Positions 1 to 7,418 of a DNA stretch of 11,209 nt are shown piece by piece; positions within the stretch are counted from its first letter, which is position 1; every line of letters starts with the position of its first letter. Under the pieces are notes generated by a model. That model searched no databases, was not told the origin of the DNA, and saw only the letters and a list, made by a program, of their open reading frames with translations. This DNA is from JAGTVB01 sp964624765 (GTDB taxonomy: Bacteria > Pseudomonadota > Gammaproteobacteria > HK1). The stretch is from NCBI GenBank assembly GCA_964624765.1, contig CAZUZO010000118.1, forward strand, positions 1 through 11,209, read 5' to 3'. Made by a program: the position numbers and the translations under genes.

Positions 1-324
1 AGCTGCCGCGCAACGCAGCTCAGGCAAGCGCAGTAATTTTTAAAACAGCTTCTAAAGGACGCCATCGCTTGGCCGAGTAATCATTCAGTCCCCTGTCACC
101 CCTTGTTACTAGCGGGATAGGGGAGGGAAGCCTGCCTTGGCCGTGTGTTCGGCAGGGTCGCGATGGGTGCCGGAAGACCGTGGGTCGAGTCGAGGGATAA
201 TCCCGCTTTTTTGCCTACGGGGCGTTGCCGGCACGGGTGCTGCCCTCCGCCAGACGGTGCTACTCACCGCAGATGCCAGGCAGGACTGTCATCCGCGCGA
301 ATCGTGCATGACCTAGGTAACGAT
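1..324. other. Non-coding leader region upstream of the HPt gene
   Basis: I recognise no gene in this stretch. Short open frames entering from the left edge end within the first 80 bases, so one could be the tail of an upstream gene, but none has a recognisable sequence. An open frame continues upstream of the HPt gene to base 145, but its translation is Pro/Arg/Cys-rich and does not look like a domain. Two weak inverted repeats are present: CCCCT at 90-94 with AGGGG at 119-123, and CCTGCC at 131-136 with GGCAGG at 151-156. The small GGGATAATCCC dyad (194-204) is followed by a run of six T, but its stem of three pairs is too short to call a terminator. The GATAAT within it resembles a -10 box but lacks a good -35 partner. 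Confidence 0.5.
229..244 (+). promoter_or_regulatory. Possible sigma-54 (-24/-12) promoter for the HPt gene
   Basis: The 16 bases CGGCACGGGTGCTGCC contain the invariant GG (230-231) and GC (242-243) with exactly ten bases between them, and the full GGCACG half of the RpoN consensus. The -12 half is imperfect: CTGCC in place of TTGCA or TTGCT. Transcription would begin near 255, about 70 bases before the HPt start codon. No upstream activator site was identified. A match of this quality can arise by chance in GC-rich DNA, so this is only a candidate. Confidence 0.25.
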
Positions 325-768
325 ATGATGACCAAAGCCCGGCCTATTGAGGCGTTCGATGGAAGCCATTCAGTGTGGCCTGCAGCGGAAAACAGAGGGC
401 ACCACTGCACAGGCCCCGAGCACGACATATGGGATACCCAGGAAGCTCTCCAACGTGTTGACGGCGATCGACCTTTCCTGCGGGAAATCGTCCAACTCTT
501 TCTCGAGTACAGCCGCGAACTGCTGGCTAACCTGGAGACCGGTTTGGAGGCCAAAGATGCGGCGGCAGTGCGGTTAGCAGCCCACGCGCTCAAGGGCTCA
601 GCGGCGGAGCTTTCGGCGTGGGAAGTGTTACGGGAGGCGAGGCGGCTGGAAGAGGTTGCTCAAGGCGGAGACCTATCGATGCTCGGTATTCACGGCCAGC
701 GGCTTCAGCGAGCGGTCTCGCGTTTAGCCAACACCTTGCGGGCTTGGTTGGGCTCGGGAACGAGTTAG
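325..768 (+). CDS. Stand-alone histidine phosphotransfer (HPt) domain protein
   Basis: This 147-residue protein is predicted to relay phosphate between receiver domains of multistep two-component systems in the cytoplasm. Residues 35-145 form one HPt four-helix bundle. The signature AHALKGSA is at 86-93, with phospho-accepting His87 followed by the usual Lys90-Gly91. The IWD...FLREIVQLF lead-in is typical of HPt domains found at the C-terminus of BarA-type kinases. Residues 1-34 are polar and show no known domain. I chose the ATG at 325 (a second in-frame ATG follows at 328) because AGGT at 315-318 gives a ribosome site seven bases upstream. The frame is open to 145, but that extension looks non-coding. 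No kinase or receiver is attached. The gene converges on the GGDEF-EAL gene, with 143 bp between them and no clear terminator. It could serve the hybrid kinase at 8024, which lacks an HPt, but that pairing is inference. Confidence 0.85.
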   Translation: MMTKARPIEAFDGSHSVWPAAENRGHHCTGPEHDIWDTQEALQRVDGDRPFLREIVQLFLEYSRELLANLETGLEAKDAAAVRLAAHALKGSAAELSAWEVLREARRLEEVAQGGDLSMLGIHGQRLQRAVSRLANTLRAWLGSGTS

Positions 769-911
769 CGAGCGGCCAGCTAGAGAACAAAGGCCCTTAA
801 CCGAGCGGCATCGTGCAGACCCTGGCGATGCGGATATTTCTCCTGCACCCGCGGTGGCCTGTCGGCGTGCACCTTGCCGTGGCAGTGCTCGTGACATTCT
901 CGAAACAGCTT

Positions 912-3221
912 CTAATGCTCGATCACCAGACTTCCGGGCGGATGTTCAAGGTCATGACTCCTGCGGGCGCCCCCTCCGTGGTGGCGCAGAAACTCAGTAA
1001 AGCACTCTGCAGGTAAGGGCTTGCTGAAGTAATATCCTTGTGCCATGTCACATCCCTCTGCACAGAGGAATTCGACTTGGCTCTTGGTTTCCGCTCCTTC
1101 CCCGATAACCTTCAGTCCGAGGCTATGGGCCATGACGATGATGGCCGTGGCGAGCGCGGCCGCTCCGGCATTGGTGGTCGCGTCGTGCAGGAAACTTCGA
1201 TCGATCTTCAAGGCGTGGAAGGTGAAGCGCTTCAGATAACTCAATGCTGAATAGCCGGTTCCGAAGTCATCGACGGCGAACGTGACTCCCATTTTAATCA
1301 ATCGCCGTAGGTTCTCAGTGATCTGCGGTGAATCCCCCAGCAATAGTCGCTCGGTAATCTCCAGGACCAGCAATTCGGCGCTAATTTTGGTCTCCTCGAG
1401 TACATGGGCCACGGTTGTCGGAAAGCCGGGTTCGACAAATTGCCGAGGAGAAACATTGACTGAAATGTGCAAGGCACGGTGAAATGGCTGTTGCCACAGC
1501 GCCAACTGTCGACAGGCGTTGCGTAATACCCATTCGCCGATAGGTACGATGAGACCGGTGTCTTCGGCGACCGGAATAAACCGATCCGGTGGGATCGATC
1601 CAAGCTCCGCATTGTTCCAACGTAGTAAAGCTTCTGCGCCCACGACCGAGTTTGAAGTCAGATCTATAATAGGTTGGAAATGAACGGAAAGCTCTTGCCG
1701 TCTGAGCGCATGGCGAAGCTGCGATTCGACATTTAAACGCTCCCGTGCTCGGGCGTTCATCTCTGAGGTAAAGAAGCGATAGGTATGGCGTCCTTGCTCT
1801 TTAGCGCGATATAAGGCAGCGTCAGCGTTGCGAAGCAACACGTGAGGATCTTCCCCATCGCCGGGATAGATGGCTACTCCGACACTAGCTGTGACCACAA
1901 CTTCATGACCTTCCAGAAAAAACGGTCTTGTGAAGACCTCCAGTATCTTGCGACCCACCAGCTCACAACCGGCTGCAGAGGCGGGATCGACTAAAATGAT
2001 CAGGAACTCGTCTCCTCCAAGCCGTGCGACGATATCGGTATTGCGCACACAGGTCTTCAAGCGTGTTGCGGCACCGACCAACAAGTGGTCGCCCGCCGCA
2101 TGACCGAGGGTATCATTGACGGTCTTGAAGTTGTCGAGATCGACAAACATCAACGCCACGAGTCGATTGCTCTGGTGGGCTCGGTGCAGAGTCTGGGCGA
2201 GCCGATCGAGCGCTAGCAAGCGATTGGGTAAGGCTGTCAGTTGATCGAAATGAGCTTGATGTAGCAACTGTTTTTCATACATCTTCCTGACGGTAATGTC
2301 TTCCTTGACGGCCAGGAAATGACTGATCCTTCCATCGGTACCCTTAATGGGAGAAATCGACGCATATTCCCAGAATAGCTCACCGTTCCTTTTTCGGTTA
2401 CGGAATTCGCCACGCCATTCGCGACCCGAAGTGATCGTTTGCCAAAGCACAGCGTAAGTGGCCTCAGAAGTGAACCCAGACTTCAGAATGCTTGGCTTTT
2501 GTCCGATCACTTCAGTGGCCGTGTAGCCGGTCAACTCAACGAATTTTGGATTGACGTATTCGATGGTGCCCTGAGCATCGGTGATCACGACAGAAACGGG
2601 ACTCTGCTCGACGACTCGAGTCAGTTTGCGAAGGTCTTCTTCTGTGCGTTGGCGCTCGGTGGTGTCGCGCAATATGCCGAGAGCACTCCAGCGTCCTTCG
2701 AGCCTGACCGGGGTCAGCGAACATTCGACAGGAAACTGCCTGCCGCTTTGATGCCGTGCCTCCAAGACTAGGGTGGCAGTGTTCGGCGGATGGTTTTGCG
2801 TTGGGTAGCGAACGCCAGCGAAATAGCTTGTGCAGGCTGCTCGATGGGCAGGCGGTAATATCAGAGGCGCGAATGCCTTACCCAGTACCTCCTCAGCCCG
2901 ATAGCCGAAGATACTTTCCGCTGCTTTATTCCAAAATTCGACACATCCATCCTGATCGAATAACACGATCGCATCATGTGCAGTGTTAGCTATTGAAAGG
3001 AGCATCGCGGCACTTTCGCGCAATGCTTCCTCAATCTGATAATCTCGGCAGACGGACAGGGAATCGTGACCGGATGACGGATTTTCCGAACCCTGTGTCA
3101 GGGTCGTTCGCTGACAACCTCGGATAGTAACCGTGAGATCAGGCTCTAGGTTCGGTGAAGTGTGGGCCTGACGATTGCCGAGTTCAACGAAGGTCGTGCT
3201 ATCTCTCTTAAAAGTGGCCAC
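912..3221 (-). CDS. PAS-PAS-GGDEF-EAL cyclic-di-GMP synthase/phosphodiesterase
   Basis: This 769-residue protein has PAS domains at about 70-190 and 200-315, a GGDEF domain at about 322-485 and an EAL domain at about 500-745. GGDEF enzymes make c-di-GMP from two GTP; EAL enzymes cleave it to pGpG. Both sites look intact. The GGDEF motif is at 402-406 with a product-inhibition I-site RNTD at 393-396. The EAL part has EAL at 530-532, Asn589, Glu621, the DDFGTG loop from 651, Lys672, Glu708 and Gln728. It may be bifunctional, or one activity may dominate. I see no transmembrane segment or signal peptide, so it should be cytosolic. The PAS domains probably sense a ligand or redox state, but no cofactor residue is obvious. 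The start is GTG at 3221, supported by GGAG six bases upstream on the minus strand; the upstream frame closes without another good start. It is transcribed divergently from the carbamoyltransferase gene. Confidence 0.93.
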   Translation of the reverse strand: MATFKRDSTTFVELGNRQAHTSPNLEPDLTVTIRGCQRTTLTQGSENPSSGHDSLSVCRDYQIEEALRESAAMLLSIANTAHDAIVLFDQDGCVEFWNKAAESIFGYRAEEVLGKAFAPLILPPAHRAACTSYFAGVRYPTQNHPPNTATLVLEARHQSGRQFPVECSLTPVRLEGRWSALGILRDTTERQRTEEDLRKLTRVVEQSPVSVVITDAQGTIEYVNPKFVELTGYTATEVIGQKPSILKSGFTSEATYAVLWQTITSGREWRGEFRNRKRNGELFWEYASISPIKGTDGRISHFLAVKEDITVRKMYEKQLLHQAHFDQLTALPNRLLALDRLAQTLHRAHQSNRLVALMFVDLDNFKTVNDTLGHAAGDHLLVGAATRLKTCVRNTDIVARLGGDEFLIILVDPASAAGCELVGRKILEVFTRPFFLEGHEVVVTASVGVAIYPGDGEDPHVLLRNADAALYRAKEQGRHTYRFFTSEMNARARERLNVESQLRHALRRQELSVHFQPIIDLTSNSVVGAEALLRWNNAELGSIPPDRFIPVAEDTGLIVPIGEWVLRNACRQLALWQQPFHRALHISVNVSPRQFVEPGFPTTVAHVLEETKISAELLVLEITERLLLGDSPQITENLRRLIKMGVTFAVDDFGTGYSALSYLKRFTFHALKIDRSFLHDATTNAGAAALATAIIVMAHSLGLKVIGEGAETKSQVEFLCAEGCDMAQGYYFSKPLPAECFTEFLRHHGGGARRSHDLEHPPGSLVIEH

Positions 3222-3242
3222 AGCCGTCTCCGTTGGGCATGT

Positions 3243-3261
3243 CCCGGCTGCAGGAGCCGGG
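3243..3261 (-). repeat. 7-bp stem hairpin in the leader of the GGDEF-EAL gene
   Basis: CCCGGCT (3243-3249) and AGCCGGG (3255-3261) form a perfect seven-pair GC-rich stem with a five-base loop. It lies 21 bases before the GTG start and 11 bases before the GGAG ribosome site of the GGDEF-EAL gene. It could be an operator or an RNA hairpin affecting translation. There is no T tract, so it is not an intrinsic terminator. Confidence 0.45.
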
Positions 3262-3301
3262 GAGCGCTATCTAAGCATGCTTTAACGGCAGGGCATGCGA
3301 T

Positions 3302-3315
3302 CACTGTAGACAGTG
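3302..3315. repeat. Operator-like dyad CACTGT-AG-ACAGTG
   Basis: Two perfect six-base half-sites are separated by two bases, which is the geometry of a homodimeric repressor or activator site. It lies between the divergent genes, 81 bp from the GGDEF-EAL start and 235 bp from the carbamoyltransferase start. No matching transcription factor is encoded in the window. Confidence 0.4.
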
Positions 3316-3361
3316 GAGCGCAACCCCACGGGAAGCACCCGACACGATCGCGAAGGCTGGT

Positions 3362-3382
3362 CTAGCGCTAGTAGAGGCCTCT
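3362..3382. repeat. Tandem 10-bp palindromes
   Basis: Two perfect 10-bp palindromes, CTAGCGCTAG (3362-3371) and AGAGGCCTCT (3373-3382), lie one base apart, with centres 11 bp (about one helical turn) apart. Their sequences differ, so they are not two copies of one site. They could be binding sites, or the pairing could be coincidental. Confidence 0.35.
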
Positions 3383-3535
3383 CTAAAGTAAACAGGCTTG
3401 GGCGCCGAAAGCCATACCGCGGGCTCCGTCACAGGGGGATAGAGCGTGACTCGATGCGAATTGGACGTCGCTAATGGAACGTTATTCCGCTGCCAGCCGC
3501 AGCTCAGGATCCCTTTTAGTGCCCGGGCTGCCATT

Positions 3536-3540
3536 GGGAG
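3536..3540 (+). promoter_or_regulatory. Ribosome binding site deciding the GTG start of the fusion gene
   Basis: GGGAG lies nine bases upstream of the GTG at 3550. This supports GTG as the start, since the nearby ATG at 3542 is in another frame. The protein from this GTG begins directly with the family's usual N-terminal strand (GYHLGINLGHD), so little or nothing is missing. Confidence 0.6.
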
Positions 3541-3549
3541 AATGAATCA

Positions 3550-6500
3550 GTGTCGGGTTACCATCTGGGTATCAACCTAGGTCACGATCGATCCGCCGCC
3601 CTCGTTAGGGATGGGGAAATCGTTGTTGCCATTCAGCAAGAACGGCTCGATCGGTGTAAACATAGCATCGGTCTTCTCCATCAGGCGCCGGAAGACCCTG
3701 CTCAGATCCAGTTGCCGCACGAGGCCATTCGATATTGTCTCGAGGCGGTGGGTCTTAGGCTCTGCGAACTGGCCTCCATCACCGCGAATATGCCGGGGGT
3801 TGACTATTCGGATGCTATTCTTCGCCGGCAGCTTCCCCCGGAGGTGGTGCATAAGCGACGCAGCATCGCGAGCCATCATCTGGCCCACGCCTATAGCGCC
3901 TATTGGCCGTCGGGATTCGATGATGCGGTGATCCTGGTGGCCGATGCCACGGGTACCACGGACGCCGAAGGGAGGACCGAGTCGTATAGCTTATACCAGG
4001 CTTGCGGGCCACAGATCACTCGGCTCCACGCCGAGCGGGTACCGGCTCACCTCGCGCCTTTGTCCAGCCTGGGTTTCATCTATGAATACATAAGCCGAAA
4101 AGCAGGATTCGTCACGCCTATCGGTTCCCAGGTAACCGTTCCGGAACCCGGTAAGTTGATGGGTTTAGCACCCTATGGCAATGAGCAGCCCAACTGGCTG
4201 CCTTGGATCCGGCCCATCTTTGATAGCTATCGGTTGGACATTTCGGCTTACGACCTTTTCCTCGAGGTGGCCGCGCTCGAAAAGCGTTATGACAACGGTC
4301 AAGGCAAACCTTATCTTCGGCCGTATCTGGTGGATCTGGCCTATAAGGTGCAGCATGAGCTCGAGCAAGCGCTCGTGCATCTGGTTCGCAAAGCCATCGA
4401 GGACACCGGCATTCGCAAGCTCTGCCTGGCGGGTGGGGTGGCACTGAATTCGGTCGCCAACTATGTGCTACTGCAGGAACTGGGCTTGCAGGATCTTTTT
4501 GTTTTTCCCGCAGCGGGCGATGCGGGCATCGCTGCGGGTTGCGCGCTTGGGACTTATGCTCAGGAAACGCCCGCGGCGCAGCGCGTCATGCTTCGCAGCG
4601 CAGCGTTGGGGCGCGCCTACGATCGGGACGCGGTCGACCAGGCGGTGGAGCGATTTGCGGACCAGATCCAGGTGGAGGTGCTCGCCGAGGAACAGCTTCT
4701 CAAACGCACCGCGGCGGTGCTAGCGCGAGGGCATATCGTGGCCCGTTTCGAGGGGCGGTCGGAGTACGGCCCTCGGGCTCTTGGGCATCGATCGATCCTG
4801 GCGGATCCCACTTTTGCCCGTATGAAGGATATTCTCAACGCACGGGTGAAGTTCCGAGAGCCCTTCAGACCCTTCGCTCCGGTGATCCCCGAGACGGATG
4901 TCGCGACGGTTTTTGAGCAGCAAGTGCCGTCGCCCTACATGTTGCTGGTGTCCCCCGTTAAGGATCGCTATCGCGCCGAGATCCCTGCTGTCACCCACCA
5001 CGACGGAACCGGGCGCGTGCAGACGGTGACGTTACAGGCCAATCCTTTTCTGTGCCGTTTATGTCACGAACTCGTGGCGAGGCGCGGGCATTTGCCCGTT
5101 GTGCTCAATACCAGTTTCAACGTAGCAGGCCAGCCGATCGTCGAATCGCCAGAGGACGCGCTGCGGACGTTTCTCAATACTGACATTGACTACCTATGCC
5201 TCGAGGATCGTTGGATCGTCAAGCGGGACGTTCCTGTCAAAGACTACCAAGAACACCTGGCAAAGATCCAGGACAACTGCCTGCCTCAGGGACTTGCACC
5301 AGGCCAACCCTCCCTGATCGAGCTGATGCAGCGGCTCGACCGGGCCCTATTCTTTGGTGAGACGGCCGATTGCCCTTGGTCGATGGAAGAACTGCACCGC
5401 CTCTCATGGGAGGGTGGAAGATTTAAGGAGACCAGCCGTTTATTTCGCGGCAATCGTTTTGGGGTCGACTTCCAAACCCAGTGGTCATCGCAGATGGTGT
5501 GCCTACTCGATCCCTTGGGTCGCTCAGCGATTCACGATCGCCGTGGATCCTATCCGACATCGACCTACACGCTGGATGAAATCGCAGTCTTGCAAGCAGT
5601 TCTCAAGGGATCGAAAGACGAACTGGACCGCTTTCGCATCGAACGGCAATTATCCACCCTCGAGTGGGAAGAGCGCATGCAGTGGGCGGTGACACAGTTA
5701 GCCCAGTATCGCCTGCGGCCTTATCAGCCTCTGATCCCATTGAGGCCACCCGATACACCCTTGAATGGCCTGCCTGGCAAAACATTGGAACCTTTTGCCG
5801 ACGACGAGAATTTTTCCGCCGGCGAGGCGCTGGGTTCTTTGCGATCCACGTTGGTCGGTGACGGTTACTCTGAATCCACCATATGCTCGCTTCTGGGAAT
5901 CGAATCGCTACAGCAACTAGAATCGACTTCTCTACACTACTACGACCGATTTGTCCTGCCGCAATCGGATCTAAGCGATCTCATACGGCTTTTTTTGTTG
6001 CGTGTGGCCCTGCCCGCCGAACGTCTCAAGAGTCTTTTCGGCCAGCAATGCCTTGATGCTCTCATCGGACTGGGCGTGGTCAGCCGGCGAGGCGATCACT
6101 GGGCCGCGGCCGTCGATCTTTACTGTGCCGATGGCCTGTTTATTGCCTCTGATCATCGTCATAGGGTGCACGATCGCGATCAGATGGACGAAGAGCCGGT
6201 CATGTATATCGGTCTTGATAGTATGGGCCTGGTGCATACGGCTCCTCGCTATCCGGTGAAGCGTGCGCTCGATCTGTGTACCGGCTCTGGCATTCAAGCC
6301 CTGGTGGCGAGTCGTTATGCGCAAGAGGTGTTGGGGGTCGATATCAATCCTCGAGCCATTCGCTTCGCTCGCTTCAATGCCGGCCTTAACGGTATCGGCA
6401 ATGCTCGGTTCATCATGGGAGATCTGTATGCCCCGCTAACCGGTGCAACGTTCGATCTCATCCTCGCCAATCCTCCCTTTGTTGCCAGCCCTCGCCAGGC

Positions 6501-7362
6501 GATCAAGTTCCGTGACGGCGGGACGCGAGGCGAGGCGGTGCTCAGTCGTATCATATCCCAAGCGGCTCACTATCTGACCGAAAATGGCCGGTTACACCTG
6601 GTCACCGATCTAGTGGACGCAGCGGACTACGAGAACAAGCTTGAGGCATGGTGGTCAGGCGGTCCCGCGCACAAGCTCATTTTGCAGACTGCGGATCGCA
6701 ACGAACTTCAGTTTGCCATTCCCCACACGCATGCCCCATTTGGCCAGCCGTTCGAGGCTTATAACAGTGAGCTCGAGCACTGGGTGACTAGTTTTCGGCA
6801 AGCGCAGCTTAAATCGATAAACTTCGGTTATATCTGCATCCATCGGTTACCCCGAACGGCCTGCGGCTCGTATTACAGTCGCACGATTCATAACCCACAC
6901 GTCCCTATCCACGAACAAGTCAAGAACTATTTTGAGCAGCGCGAATCGGTGCACAGCAAGGGAAAAACCAAGCTTTATCTACGGGCGCTGGAGGATCTGC
7001 AGTTTCGGATCGAGTTTCGCGTCGACGGTGATGTGCGGGCGCCGGCACGCCGCTATCAGCTTTTCGTCCCAGATAACCCTTACTACACCACCTATACGGT
7101 GAATGAAGAAGTTTTTCGTGGGCTCGAACTGATCCTACGACGCGATGTGCATCTTAGTGAGCTGTCTACACCCTACCACCAAGAGTGGATCCATGACCTT
7201 ATTTACAAAGGGCTTTTGTACGTTAGCCCATTTCCGTCTCGCCACAACTATCCCAATAAGTCAGCTGAGGGCATGAGACCGGCCGCCGTCCGGCAACCGC
7301 TGGTCCAGGAAGCCCCCACGAAAACCACCCCGACTTGTCTATCTTCCTATCTAAGTCATTAA
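3550..7362 (+). CDS. Carbamoyltransferase-methyltransferase fusion protein
   Basis: This 1270-residue protein joins two small-molecule-modifying enzymes. Residues 1-560 are a full NodU/TobZ-type O-carbamoyltransferase. In that family the enzyme makes carbamoyl-adenylate from carbamoyl phosphate and ATP and passes the carbamoyl group to a hydroxyl. Visible motifs are HHLAHA (109-114), AGGVALN (294-300), PAAGDAG (320-326), GRSEYGPRALGHRS (402-415), REPFRPFAP (436-444), HHDGTGRVQT (483-492) and NTSFN (520-524). One first-half motif reads DATG (132-135) where many relatives have D-G-x-G. Residues about 750-1060 are a class I SAM methyltransferase with LDLCTGSG (907-914), VDINPRA (930-936) and NPPF (974-977), close to HemK/PrmC-like enzymes. 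Residues about 575-745 and the tail from about 1080 are not recognised, except for a possible winged-helix repeat. It is first in a three-gene cluster, 56 bp ahead of a hydrolase. The substrate is unknown; a specialised metabolite or signal is inferred. Confidence 0.88.
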   Translation: MSGYHLGINLGHDRSAALVRDGEIVVAIQQERLDRCKHSIGLLHQAPEDPAQIQLPHEAIRYCLEAVGLRLCELASITANMPGVDYSDAILRRQLPPEVVHKRRSIASHHLAHAYSAYWPSGFDDAVILVADATGTTDAEGRTESYSLYQACGPQITRLHAERVPAHLAPLSSLGFIYEYISRKAGFVTPIGSQVTVPEPGKLMGLAPYGNEQPNWLPWIRPIFDSYRLDISAYDLFLEVAALEKRYDNGQGKPYLRPYLVDLAYKVQHELEQALVHLVRKAIEDTGIRKLCLAGGVALNSVANYVLLQELGLQDLFVFPAAGDAGIAAGCALGTYAQETPAAQRVMLRSAALGRAYDRDAVDQAVERFADQIQVEVLAEEQLLKRTAAVLARGHIVARFEGRSEYGPRALGHRSILADPTFARMKDILNARVKFREPFRPFAPVIPETDVATVFEQQVPSPYMLLVSPVKDRYRAEIPAVTHHDGTGRVQTVTLQANPFLCRLCHELVARRGHLPVVLNTSFNVAGQPIVESPEDALRTFLNTDIDYLCLEDRWIVKRDVPVKDYQEHLAKIQDNCLPQGLAPGQPSLIELMQRLDRALFFGETADCPWSMEELHRLSWEGGRFKETSRLFRGNRFGVDFQTQWSSQMVCLLDPLGRSAIHDRRGSYPTSTYTLDEIAVLQAVLKGSKDELDRFRIERQLSTLEWEERMQWAVTQLAQYRLRPYQPLIPLRPPDTPLNGLPGKTLEPFADDENFSAGEALGSLRSTLVGDGYSESTICSLLGIESLQQLESTSLHYYDRFVLPQSDLSDLIRLFLLRVALPAERLKSLFGQQCLDALIGLGVVSRRGDHWAAAVDLYCADGLFIASDHRHRVHDRDQMDEEPVMYIGLDSMGLVHTAPRYPVKRALDLCTGSGIQALVASRYAQEVLGVDINPRAIRFARFNAGLNGIGNARFIMGDLYAPLTGATFDLILANPPFVASPRQAIKFRDGGTRGEAVLSRIISQAAHYLTENGRLHLVTDLVDAADYENKLEAWWSGGPAHKLILQTADRNELQFAIPHTHAPFGQPFEAYNSELEHWVTSFRQAQLKSINFGYICIHRLPRTACGSYYSRTIHNPHVPIHEQVKNYFEQRESVHSKGKTKLYLRALEDLQFRIEFRVDGDVRAPARRYQLFVPDNPYYTTYTVNEEVFRGLELILRRDVHLSELSTPYHQEWIHDLIYKGLLYVSPFPSRHNYPNKSAEGMRPAAVRQPLVQEAPTKTTPTCLSSYLSH

Positions 7363-7418
7363 TCAGCTTCGCTTGTTTCTCGAGTGGAAAGTGGAATAGC
7401 GATCATAGGGGGCGACGC

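Larger units (their letters stand above)
3222..3549. promoter_or_regulatory. Divergent, palindrome-rich intergenic regulatory region
   Basis: This 328-bp gap separates two divergently transcribed genes, so it should hold both promoters. No protein gene is convincing here. It contains an unusual number of exact dyads: CCCGGCT/AGCCGGG (3243-3261), AAGCATGCTT (3273-3282), CACTGT-AG-ACAGTG (3302-3315), CTAGCGCTAG (3362-3371), AGAGGCCTCT (3373-3382) and GCCCGGGC (3521-3528). A second GCATGC is at 3293-3298. Perfect 10-bp palindromes are expected roughly once per kilobase by chance, and three occur here. The best sigma-70-like hints are weak: TTGGAC at 3461 and TAAAGT at 3385. I therefore do not place exact promoters. 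Confidence 0.55.

Noticed and set aside
145..324. N-terminal extension of the HPt protein to an ATG at 145
   Set aside because: The extra 60 residues are low in domain-like character and no good ribosome site precedes 145, while AGGT precedes the ATG at 325.
43..915. A 13-base direct repeat (AAACAGCTTCTAA) at 43-55 and 903-915
   Set aside because: A 13-base match between some pair of sites is about what chance gives in 11 kb, and no mobile element or attachment-site features lie around the copies.
4118..4444. Antisense open frame within the carbamoyltransferase region
   Set aside because: Pro/Arg/Cys-rich shadow of a clear coding sequence on the + strand, with no ribosome site or domain.
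7335..7418. Hydrolase start at 7335
   Set aside because: It would overlap the end of the fusion gene. The ATG at 7419 has a good ribosome site and begins at the family's normal first strand.
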